Below, piece by piece: positions 9,367 through 17,975 of a DNA stretch of 64,000 bases. The notes under the pieces are model-generated. The model saw only the letters and a program-made list of their open reading frames with translations, did no database searches and had not been told where the DNA came from. The position numbers and the translations under genes are program-made. Positions within the stretch are counted from its first letter, which is position 1. Each line of letters opens with the position of its first letter. Location of the stretch: the NCBI GenBank assembly GCA_024680675.1, contig JAILBX010000165.1, positions 1 through 64,000 of the forward strand, written 5' to 3'. Source of the stretch: Lachnospiraceae bacterium. Its GTDB lineage: Bacteria; Bacillota; Clostridia; Lachnospirales; Lachnospiraceae.

Positions 9367-9912
9367 TCAGCTTGCATTTTTATCCGAGCTCTTTTTTAAG
9401 GAAACATAAGAATTTAATTCCAAAAGCTCCTCTTCACTCATTTTAAAGATCATATAGGCCCCAAGTATAATAACCCCGCAGGTTACATACATATCAGCAA
9501 CATTAAACACAGGAAAATTAATGATCCTTATATAAATAAAATCCACCACATAGGACTGAAAAACTCTGTCTATCATATTACCAAGGCCCCCTGCGGCAAC
9601 AAATATCAACATAACCCTGATCAGTCTGTACTTACTCACTGCAGGTATCCTCACAAGAAGATATCCCACAAAAGCTATAACCAGAAAAGCTATTATGATA
9701 AAGAAGGCCCTCTGGCCCTGAAAAAGTCCAAAGGCAGCCCCTTTATTTCCTCCGGGAAGATAATAAAACTCCAAAACTCCCTTTATCAGACTAAAGGGCT
9801 CCTTATCCATAAGATATATGACTGCCAGCTTCTTTGTAAACTGATCAATAATTATCAAAATGATCAAGGCTATAATATCAATGATCAAAAACCTTCTATT
9901 ATCCTTATTCAC
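9367..9912 (-). CDS. lspA: Lipoprotein signal peptidase LspA
   Basis: IIDQFTKKLAVIYL...GGNKGAAFGLFQGQ...GGLGNMIDRVFQSYVVDFIYI...FNVADMYVTCG. Confidence 0.94.
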   Translation of the reverse strand: MNKDNRRFLIIDIIALIILIIIDQFTKKLAVIYLMDKEPFSLIKGVLEFYYLPGGNKGAAFGLFQGQRAFFIIIAFLVIAFVGYLLVRIPAVSKYRLIRVMLIFVAAGGLGNMIDRVFQSYVVDFIYIRIINFPVFNVADMYVTCGVIILGAYMIFKMSEEELLELNSYVSLKKSSDKNAS

Positions 9913-9915
9913 CCT

Positions 9916-11016
9916 TTAATCCTCAAAATCAAACTTAAGCTCTGTTAAAGCAGCCCTCATTTCATCCTCTGTAACATCTCTTTCTATAAAAGCTTTGCCT
10001 ATTTTTTTCAACAGCACAAACTTTAGTCCCTTACCGTCATTTTTCTTATCCTTTCCGGTAAAAGAAACTATGGCATCTATATCCGGCTCCTCTATGGATA
10101 TGGGGAGATTAAAGGGTACGAACATATCCCTGATCTCATAATAATCCTCCATAGAAATAAGCTCTCTCTTATAAGAAATAAAGGCGGCAGCTACGGATCC
10201 AAGAGCCACGCACTCTCCATGAGCATATTTAAAATCATAATATTTTTCAATGGCATGACCTAAGGTGTGACCAAAATTAAGCAGAGCCCTGTCCCCTTTT
10301 TCATAAGGATCCTTTTCAACTATCCCTTTCTTTATATTCAGGCTCTTATAGATCAGTTCACAAAGGTATTCATATTCCTTATCATTGATCTCATTAAAAT
10401 TATTTATCAGCCATTCATAAAAAAAGCCATCCCTGATAAGACCGGCCTTTAAAACCTCCGCAAGACCTGAAGCGTACTGTTTATCGGGCAGGGTGTTTAA
10501 TGTTTCCGTATTTATATAAACAAGCCTTGGCATATAAAAGGCACCTACCATGTTTTTATATTCATCAAGATCCACTCCCACCTTTCCGCCAATACTTGAA
10601 TCTACCTGGGATAAAAGTGTTGTGGGAAGCTGGACAAAGGCTATGCCTCTTAAATATGTGGCAGCCATAAATCCCGCCATATCACCGGTGACACCGCCTC
10701 CTAAAGCCACAATAAGATCATTCCTTTTAAAGCCCTTTTCTATAAGAAAAGTATAGCCCTTCCTTATAGTATCCAGATTTTTTGAAGCCTCTCCCGCCTC
10801 AAAAACAAAGCTTTCAACAGCGCTGAAGCATTCCCTTAATACAGCTCTGACCTTATCTCCGTAAAGAGGGTCCACATTGCTGTCGGTAACTATACAAGCC
10901 TTACAGTCAGCTTCAAAGAGAAGCTGTAACTCCTCCTTGAGAAGGCTGTAATCCTTTTCTATCAAAATATCATAGCATTTTTTATTATTAAGCTTGATCT
11001 CAATTCTGTTTTCCAT
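9916..11016 (-). CDS. aroB: 3-dehydroquinate synthase AroB
   Basis: ALGGGVTGDMAGFMAATYLRGIAFVQLPTTLLSQVDSSIGGKVGVD; NFGHTLGHAIE. Confidence 0.96.
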   Translation of the reverse strand: MENRIEIKLNNKKCYDILIEKDYSLLKEELQLLFEADCKACIVTDSNVDPLYGDKVRAVLRECFSAVESFVFEAGEASKNLDTIRKGYTFLIEKGFKRNDLIVALGGGVTGDMAGFMAATYLRGIAFVQLPTTLLSQVDSSIGGKVGVDLDEYKNMVGAFYMPRLVYINTETLNTLPDKQYASGLAEVLKAGLIRDGFFYEWLINNFNEINDKEYEYLCELIYKSLNIKKGIVEKDPYEKGDRALLNFGHTLGHAIEKYYDFKYAHGECVALGSVAAAFISYKRELISMEDYYEIRDMFVPFNLPISIEEPDIDAIVSFTGKDKKNDGKGLKFVLLKKIGKAFIERDVTEDEMRAALTELKFDFED

Positions 11017-11124
11017 ATAATAATCTCTCCGAAATAATCTCTGATTCCTGCCTCTTTATCATAAAAAAGACCTCCTGCCATATAAGCAGAAAGGCCTGTC
11101 ATAAAGTTCAAGATTTGCTTATAA

Positions 11125-11652
11125 TCAAAATCTGTTCTGAAGTGCGGCTGCAGTAGGTGCATCAAAAGCCCCCGAAAGCAGTTCCTGAAAATCTCCGGAT
11201 ATATCAACACTCTTAGGTGTTATTATAAAGATATGATTGGAAATCTTTTGAAGATTGCCTCCGATAGCATAGGTGGAGCCTGAAGCAAAATCAATTATCC
11301 TCTGTGCAACATCCATATCCAGACCTTCCATATTAAGCACTACCGTACAATTATCCAAAAGCGTATCCGTAATCTCTCTTGACTCATCAACGCTGGAAGG
11401 CTTAACCACAACAACAGAATTTCCGCTGGATGTGGTACGGGAGTTTCTTCTCCCTCCGGTTATCTTGGTAATCTTTCGAGATACTTTATTTTCCGGCTCA
11501 AGGTCATCATCTATCGTAGCCGAACGAATGGATCTTTTGTTACTTTTTCTTGAATGAACGTCAAGATCATCCTCTTCATCAAAGTACTCATCATCATCAA
11601 AATCATCATCATTGACTCTGATAGAGTCCAATAACTTATCAAAAATTGCCAT
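11125..11652 (-). CDS. sepF: Cell division protein SepF
   Basis: MAIFDKLLDSIRVNDDDFDDDEYFDEED...VVVVKPSSVDESREITDTLLDNCTVVLNMEGLDMDVAQRIIDFASGSTYAIGGNLQKI. Confidence 0.92.
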   Translation of the reverse strand: MAIFDKLLDSIRVNDDDFDDDEYFDEEDDLDVHSRKSNKRSIRSATIDDDLEPENKVSRKITKITGGRRNSRTTSSGNSVVVVKPSSVDESREITDTLLDNCTVVLNMEGLDMDVAQRIIDFASGSTYAIGGNLQKISNHIFIITPKSVDISGDFQELLSGAFDAPTAAALQNRF

Positions 11653-11672
11653 AATAAAAATCTCCTCTTCCC

Positions 11673-12365
11673 TTATTGATCATATACCCTCTCTCCAAAT
11701 ATGGAAGTTCCAACGCGAACGCAACCGGCCCCTTCCCTGATCGCTACCGCATAGTCTCCGGACATACCCATTGACAAACATTCCATAGATACATTATCAA
11801 TGTTTTTTCCATTGATGTCAATAGATAATTCCCTTAATTTACAAAAGATAGTGGAATTTTCCTCCGGATCATCTACATATGGTGCAACTGTCATAAGACC
11901 CTTCACCATAATATTGGGCAGTAAAGCCAGCTCCCTTATAAGCTCAAGAGTGTCTTCATAAGCCACTCCGAACTTACTTTCCTCTTTTGAAACGTTTACC
12001 TCAATAAGTATCGGCACCTTTACATTTTTCTTAAGAGCTTCCTTGGAAATTTCTTTTCCAAGCTTTAAAGAATCCACACTGTGTATCATATAGACCTTAT
12101 CCACTATGTACTTAACCTTATTGGTCTGTAAATGACCTATCATGTGCCATCTGATATCTCCCGGAAGCTTGTCATACTTATCAAGTATTTCCTGGACCTT
12201 ATTCTCTCCAAAGTCCCTTACCCCCTCATCATAAACTTCCTTAATGAGTTCTACGGGCTTTGTTTTGGAAACTGCTATCAGTGTTACATCTTTTTCGTCT
12301 CTCTTACTTTCCTCACAGGCTTTTTTTATATTATCCCTTACGATTTTAAGATTATCTTTTACCAT
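11673..12365 (-). CDS. yggS: YggS/YlmE family PLP-dependent protein
   Basis: LIAVSKTKPVELIKEVYDEGVRDFGENKVQEILDKYDKLPGDIRWHMIGHLQTNKVKYI. Confidence 0.94.
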   Translation of the reverse strand: MVKDNLKIVRDNIKKACEESKRDEKDVTLIAVSKTKPVELIKEVYDEGVRDFGENKVQEILDKYDKLPGDIRWHMIGHLQTNKVKYIVDKVYMIHSVDSLKLGKEISKEALKKNVKVPILIEVNVSKEESKFGVAYEDTLELIRELALLPNIMVKGLMTVAPYVDDPEENSTIFCKLRELSIDINGKNIDNVSMECLSMGMSGDYAVAIREGAGCVRVGTSIFGERVYDQ

Positions 12366-12374
12366 TTAAATGCC

Positions 12375-13994
12375 TCACTTTTTCATTTCATATATGAGAT
12401 CGTTTTCATTTACTGTTGAACCGTCCAGAACTATATGATCATAAACTGAAAGTCCATATTCAGTGTTAGACTTGACTATGGCATATTCATCATTTTGATA
12501 GAGGATGGTTATCTGCTTGAAATCCGCATATCCCTTATTTATATTATAAACACCGATAAGAGTTCCCTGTTTACTGATGGGGTATTTCTCTCCTCCTCCC
12601 GGATCAACTACATAATCTCCTATTTTAAAGTCATTCTCATCCACATAGTACTCTTCCTCGGTTCTGTTGTATATGGTGGTTTTTACATACTCGCTTGAAA
12701 GGCTTCCATCTTCTAAATAGGTTTCTCTTAAAAAGCCCACATCATCCGAATTTCCTCCACCATTGGTAGAATACCTTATGGGAATAAGGAAAAATGCTTT
12801 TTCAACAATAGCGGAATTGGGAATTTTAAGTCCCTCTTCCGAATTTGACAAAAGCTCTATATCAAGATACCTGTCAGAAGCAAAGGTTATCATAGAGTTA
12901 TTAAAATCCAGTCTTGCAAAGATCTGACCATTCTGTCTCAAAATAGTTATATATGCCCAGGAGGTATAATTATTCCTTAAGAATCTTACTTCTATTACGT
13001 TTTTTGCTTCTAACTCCTTACATTTTTCCTCATCTATCTGAATGACTATTGACCAGTCCTCGCTTGTTATAAGCTTATACACAGTATCTCCATCTGCAAC
13101 CAGCTCATTGCTGTGATACTGAACTTTTTCATATTTTGATTTATCCAGCATGTCCGTTGTGACCTGCTCAGGCCTTACGGACTCATAGCCGTCATGAGAA
13201 TAGACTATAACTCCCGAATCGGTTGAATATCCAAAATCCACGGAATCAGCCAGGCTTGAAGCAGATAAAGCATCTATGCTTGACAAAACCTTATAGTTTG
13301 CCAGCTTTAAGACTGTTCCCTCAATATCAAATTTAAAGTTATAGGTATCCAAAAAATTTTCAGGAGAAAAGCTTGAAGAAAAGCCTGATATCTGAGATTT
13401 TAAATTGCTCATATCCTCGTTGGAAAGATTTATCTCATCATCTCTTCCCGTATCATTTAACATTTCCGATATCTCTCCGGAGGAATCCACGGTATAAACC
13501 ATTGAGTTTTTGGCAACCTTTTCCCCTTCTCTTGCATAATAATTTATATAGCCGGAATAGTCCGTTGCTACCTCCGCCTCTTCCCTTAATACTATGCCTG
13601 TGTAGGTGTTGTTTACTGCAAGAGATCCAAGCTGAACCTCATAAGGCGTTACGGGTTCGCTTCTGAAATAGCTTGATACAATGACTACAATATAAATAAA
13701 GAGTAACCCGAAAATTATTATCCCCGGATTCAGATTAATGGGGGCTCTGTACCTGACCACCTTGTTATTGGCAGGCCGGGGAGCACGGTTTTGTCTGTTG
13801 GAAGCGCCTGTGTAGTTTCCCTGACTTCTGCTGTTACTGTTCCTCGTATTTGGATTTCTTCTGTAATAATCTACGGTATTGCTTTCGGCATTTCGCCTTC
13901 TGCTATTGTTACTTCCACCGCCTCTGTTTTTGTCTCTTTTGCTTCTTTGATTATTACTTCGATCATTCCCACGGTTATTACTGTAGTTTGCCAT
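12375..13994 (-). CDS. HlyD-like periplasmic-adaptor-type membrane protein with long basic N/S/R-rich cytosolic N-terminus
   Basis: MANYSNNRGNDRSNNQRSKRDKNRGGG...; TM PGIIIFGLLFIYIVVIVSSYF; TGIVLREEAEVATDYSGYINYYAREGEKVAKNSMVYTVD. Confidence 0.75.
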   Translation of the reverse strand: MANYSNNRGNDRSNNQRSKRDKNRGGGSNNSRRRNAESNTVDYYRRNPNTRNSNSRSQGNYTGASNRQNRAPRPANNKVVRYRAPINLNPGIIIFGLLFIYIVVIVSSYFRSEPVTPYEVQLGSLAVNNTYTGIVLREEAEVATDYSGYINYYAREGEKVAKNSMVYTVDSSGEISEMLNDTGRDDEINLSNEDMSNLKSQISGFSSSFSPENFLDTYNFKFDIEGTVLKLANYKVLSSIDALSASSLADSVDFGYSTDSGVIVYSHDGYESVRPEQVTTDMLDKSKYEKVQYHSNELVADGDTVYKLITSEDWSIVIQIDEEKCKELEAKNVIEVRFLRNNYTSWAYITILRQNGQIFARLDFNNSMITFASDRYLDIELLSNSEEGLKIPNSAIVEKAFFLIPIRYSTNGGGNSDDVGFLRETYLEDGSLSSEYVKTTIYNRTEEEYYVDENDFKIGDYVVDPGGGEKYPISKQGTLIGVYNINKGYADFKQITILYQNDEYAIVKSNTEYGLSVYDHIVLDGSTVNENDLIYEMKK

Positions 13995-14156
13995 ATATTT
14001 AAATCTTTTCCCAACATTAAATAAGAATGAATAGCAGATCCTGACATTTATTAACCAGCCTTTTGAACTGCCGTTCATTCTTATTTTCATTCTAAATAAG
14101 TTACACCCTCCAAAGCCCTTTATTAAAGAGCCCGGAAAGGAATTTGTTGATCCCGA

Positions 14157-14579
14157 TTATAATGAAACTATAACCATTTTCTTCAGATAATCTGAAAGTT
14201 CTGACTCACTTAATGAAATACTGATAATAAAATCAACAGTAAACTGGTTAGATATCTTGTCCATTTTCTTTATCAGTCCCTCAAGATCATTCTTGTCATT
14301 AACAAAAGCAACATCTAAAAAACTGTCAAAATATACCTGCGCAAGATCATGATCCTGGGATACTATTCCGCATATAAACCCTACAAACTCGTCTGTAGAA
14401 GTCAGTGGAAATTCAGAAGCATTGATCAAACGTATCTTATTTTTCAATTCATACATATGCTTTGAATTTTTATCCAGATATACAACGTTTCCCGTAGTGG
14501 TCGAAACGGCATTGTTAACGCTGTCAAGCAGATGCTTAGTCTTTCCTTTGCCCTTTTCACCAACAATTAACTGTATCAT
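14157..14579 (-). CDS. Small P-loop NTPase-like protein of unknown function
   Basis: MIQLIVGEKGKGKTKHLLDSVNNAV; Walker A GEKGKGKT at the N-terminus; 140 aa. Confidence 0.65.
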   Translation of the reverse strand: MIQLIVGEKGKGKTKHLLDSVNNAVSTTTGNVVYLDKNSKHMYELKNKIRLINASEFPLTSTDEFVGFICGIVSQDHDLAQVYFDSFLDVAFVNDKNDLEGLIKKMDKISNQFTVDFIISISLSESELSDYLKKMVIVSL

Positions 14580-14769
14580 TGTAATATCCTCCTTTTTATT
14601 GTTTTCAAAAAAAGATCAAACCGTCTTTTCTGATATTATACGTAATATATACTTTTTTTTCAATACAAAACTGGGCTTACTTGTCCCTGAATAAATCTGA
14701 GACTTTCCAATATCACCATCTAAGGCTGCATATGTAAAGACCTCTTTCTGTGATCTGCTGTCTTTAATA

Positions 14770-15738
14770 TTAATCTGCTTCTTTTTTCAGCAGCCTGCTC
14801 ATCTGCTCATAAAGCTGTTCTCTGTCACCTGCATTTAAGACAACCGATATGTATGGATTTGCATTTATATCATTTGACAAAAGTATCAAACAGGATCCCG
14901 CTGCATCCGTTGTACCTGTTTTTCCTCCTATCACTATAACATTTTCGGGAACTTCCGTCCCTCCGTTAAGATAGGAGTTGGTATTTGTTATGGTTTTGGT
15001 CTTTGTCTGTCCCCCTGCAGAGAAATATTGAAGCTCGTGCTCTTTACAGCCTATGATCTCAAGAAATTTCTCATACTTCATCGCTTCATTAAATATCAGA
15101 TAAAGATCATAGACGGTAGTATAATGCTCCTCATCCGTAAGTCCATGAGGGTTCTTAAAGTTGGTATTTGTAGCTCCAAGGTCATGGGCTTCCCTTGTCA
15201 TTAAGAGAGCAAAATCCTCTACGGAGCCTGAAATATATTCAGCTATAAGTACACCTACGTCGTTAGCCGAATAAATGAGAAGGGCATACAGAGCCTCCTC
15301 AAGGGTCATCTTATCCCCCTCGGAAAGCTTAAGAAGCTGGGCTCCGGACTCTGTGATATTGACATTGGGAGAGGCTATAAGAGTATCGTCAAGCTTTCCG
15401 TATTTAAGTGCCAGCAAAGCAGTCATAACCTTTGTAAGGCTGGCCGGATTCATCACCTTATTTGCATTTTTTGCAACGATGGTAGTGGATTTGCTTATAT
15501 CAAACAATCCCGATGCCTCCGATAAGGAAAGATCCAGACCCCCGCTTATATTCTCCGATACTACACAAAGATCCTCGGCAAAGGCCCTGGCTGTTATATC
15601 CTTATTGGGAGCACCTATGGTATATGATGGATTTGATGAATTAACATCATAAGCCCTGTCAAGCTTCCCGCCACAGGCTGTCAGAAGCAGGCAAAAAGCC
15701 ATTACCAAGGGTATAGCAAATTTACTTATACATTTCAC
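14770..15738 (-). CDS. D-alanyl-D-alanine carboxypeptidase-like lipoprotein (DacF-type)
   Basis: GTG start giving [25 protein letters not shown] (lipobox LTAC); SxxK in [27 protein letters not shown]. Confidence 0.88.
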   Translation of the reverse strand: MKCISKFAIPLVMAFCLLLTACGGKLDRAYDVNSSNPSYTIGAPNKDITARAFAEDLCVVSENISGGLDLSLSEASGLFDISKSTTIVAKNANKVMNPASLTKVMTALLALKYGKLDDTLIASPNVNITESGAQLLKLSEGDKMTLEEALYALLIYSANDVGVLIAEYISGSVEDFALLMTREAHDLGATNTNFKNPHGLTDEEHYTTVYDLYLIFNEAMKYEKFLEIIGCKEHELQYFSAGGQTKTKTITNTNSYLNGGTEVPENVIVIGGKTGTTDAAGSCLILLSNDINANPYISVVLNAGDREQLYEQMSRLLKKEAD

Positions 15739-16117
15739 GCCATTCCATATCCCCTCTATCCAATGACTTAACCAAGAGCTCTGCTGTAGCCAGATTAGTT
15801 GCCAGAGGTATGTTATGTATGTCGCACAAACGTACAATATACCCTATATCCGGCTCATGAGACTTAGGCGTCAAGGGATCTCTTAAAAAGATCATCAAGT
15901 CGATATCATTTTGCTCTATCTGAGCACCGATCTGTTGTTCTCCCCCCAGATGACCTGCGAGAAATTTGTGGACAGAAAGATTCGTGACTTCTTCTATCAA
16001 ACGACCGGTAGTACCTGTGGCATACAGCTCATTCTTGCTTAATATGCCCTTATAAGCTATGCAAAAGTTCTGCATAAGTTTCTTTTTGGAATCATGAGCA
16101 ATAAGCCCAATATTCAT
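15722..16117 (-). CDS. mgsA: Methylglyoxal synthase
   Basis: [22 protein letters not shown]...[11 protein letters not shown]...[27 protein letters not shown]; start trimmed, RBS GGAGG upstream. Confidence 0.95.
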   Translation of the reverse strand: MNIGLIAHDSKKKLMQNFCIAYKGILSKNELYATGTTGRLIEEVTNLSVHKFLAGHLGGEQQIGAQIEQNDIDLMIFLRDPLTPKSHEPDIGYIVRLCDIHNIPLATNLATAELLVKSLDRGDMEWREMYK

Positions 16118-16168
16118 ATGAAACCCTCCTCCTGATTTTTTTGTCCCAAGGAATGCAGACATATATAC

Positions 16169-17275
16169 TTAAAAATCCAGGCTTTGAAGCTTCACGTTTA
16201 ACACTACCCCCATACCTATGAGCAGACTTATAAGCGAGGTCTGTCCATAACTGAAAAACGGAAGCGGAAGTCCTGTATCCGGAAGTATCATGGTTGTAAC
16301 ACCGATATTAATAAAGGTTTGAAAGCCTACCAGACCTGCCATGCCCCCTGCGATGATCATGCCGGCAGTATCCTTTGCGGTCCAGGCGATTATAATGCAT
16401 TGAAGCACAATTATAAACAACAGGATAATTATACCACAACAGCCCACAAAACCCAATTCTTCCCCTGCTATGGAAAAAATAAAATCCGTCTGAGCCTCCG
16501 ATATAAAGTTACCGTTCTTTACAGAACTGATAACGTTATTGTTAAGCCCCTTTCCCGTAAGCTGTCCCGAACCTATGGCAGTGATCGAATTAAGCTGCTG
16601 GTATGCTTCCGTTGAGGCATATTGTTCTGGCTGCAGCCAGGCAAGTATCCTCTTTTGCTGATAATCATTAAGGATAGACTGATCGGGCTGCATTACAAAG
16701 TTCAGAAAGATGATGACAGATGGTACTATCACTACTATTACAGGTATTATAACCTTAAAGCTTAAGCCCCCTATCAGCATTACGGTAGCAAATATAGCCA
16801 GGATCATAATTGACGTAGAAAGATCCGGCTGATCAAATATAAGATAAAAGGGCGGCAGGATAAGAAGCACGCTCAACAAAAGAAAGCGCAGGGTATTGAT
16901 GTTATCTTTATGCTTCATGATAAACTGTGCATAAAATAAAATCAATAAAATTTTAACCAACTCAGAGGGCTGAAATCTAAGTCCCATAAAGACAAACCAC
17001 CTTGAAGCTCCACCTCCTGAGGCTCCATAAAGCTTTACAGCGATCAAAAGAGCAATGGCAATGCCATAGATGGCTATGTAAAACTTCAATATGATATGGT
17101 AATCAATAAAGGACAAAATCATCATGACGATCACGCCTATGACAAGACCCTGCACCTGATTTACCTGCAATTCCTCCTTGGCGCTTCCTATGAGTAAAAC
17201 ACCCAGTATGGATGCCATTATGCAGCTTAAAACAAGAAAAAAACCATATTTTCCAAAATCGTAATTTTCAAACAT
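16169..17275 (-). CDS. rodA: SEDS glycosyltransferase RodA/FtsW
   Basis: GGGASRWFVFMGLRFQPSELVKILLIL...FSYGQTSLISLLIGMGVVLNV. Confidence 0.93.
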   Translation of the reverse strand: MFENYDFGKYGFFLVLSCIMASILGVLLIGSAKEELQVNQVQGLVIGVIVMMILSFIDYHIILKFYIAIYGIAIALLIAVKLYGASGGGASRWFVFMGLRFQPSELVKILLILFYAQFIMKHKDNINTLRFLLLSVLLILPPFYLIFDQPDLSTSIMILAIFATVMLIGGLSFKVIIPVIVVIVPSVIIFLNFVMQPDQSILNDYQQKRILAWLQPEQYASTEAYQQLNSITAIGSGQLTGKGLNNNVISSVKNGNFISEAQTDFIFSIAGEELGFVGCCGIIILLFIIVLQCIIIAWTAKDTAGMIIAGGMAGLVGFQTFINIGVTTMILPDTGLPLPFFSYGQTSLISLLIGMGVVLNVKLQSLDF

Positions 17276-17285
17276 TTTTTTTCCT

Positions 17286-17957
17286 TTATATCTGAAGCTT
17301 GTCTATTGTTTCAGACGTGATCTCCTCTACCAGAAGCTCTTCATCCTTTACAAAAACTATCTTGGGATTGGCCTTTGATTTAAAAAGTCCTCTTTTAGCA
17401 AAAATATTCATGGATTTTTCCCCAATGCATATCTTTACGGGCCTTAGGTCAAGAGCCACAACAAAGCTGGATTCATTTCCCTTTACTCCGGCTCTTGCTG
17501 TCCCATAAAGAGTACCAAGTATTATTATGTTGCCCTCAGAGATCACCTCTGCTCCCGGATTAACATCCCCTAGAATGATAAGATCCGTATCTGCCTCCAC
17601 TACCTCAGAAGCCCTTATGGGACCCTTATAAAACTTTGAAAGCATCTTATCCTGATCTCCTATAAATCTTGTTCCGGCTTTTATATACTGCTGGCTTTTT
17701 TCGCTTTCTCCCTTTCCTACTGTACAAAGAACAGTCAGCTCGGAATTATCGGCTATGGCATCCACCAGAAGCCTTTCCTCTTCCTCCATAAGCTCCCTTC
17801 CTTCAAAGGAGATCACAAGCTTTGTTTTACCGAAAAATTTTGATGACTCTCTGAACTTTTTCCCCAATGCCAGATAAAGCTCATCAAAGGGTATATCCGG
17901 ATCCAATATAACAGACAGACCCTTTGGATAATTTTTTATTACTACAGGATTTTTCAT
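17286..17957 (-). CDS. minC: Septum site-determining protein MinC (divergent)
   Basis: C-terminal MinC beta-helix: DTDLIILGDVNPGAEVISEGNIIILGTLYGTARAGVKGNESSFVVALDLRPVKICI; located in the mre/rodA cluster. Confidence 0.88.
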   Translation of the reverse strand: MKNPVVIKNYPKGLSVILDPDIPFDELYLALGKKFRESSKFFGKTKLVISFEGRELMEEEERLLVDAIADNSELTVLCTVGKGESEKSQQYIKAGTRFIGDQDKMLSKFYKGPIRASEVVEADTDLIILGDVNPGAEVISEGNIIILGTLYGTARAGVKGNESSFVVALDLRPVKICIGEKSMNIFAKRGLFKSKANPKIVFVKDEELLVEEITSETIDKLQI

Positions 17958-17975
17958 TTTCTTCACTCCTCTCAT

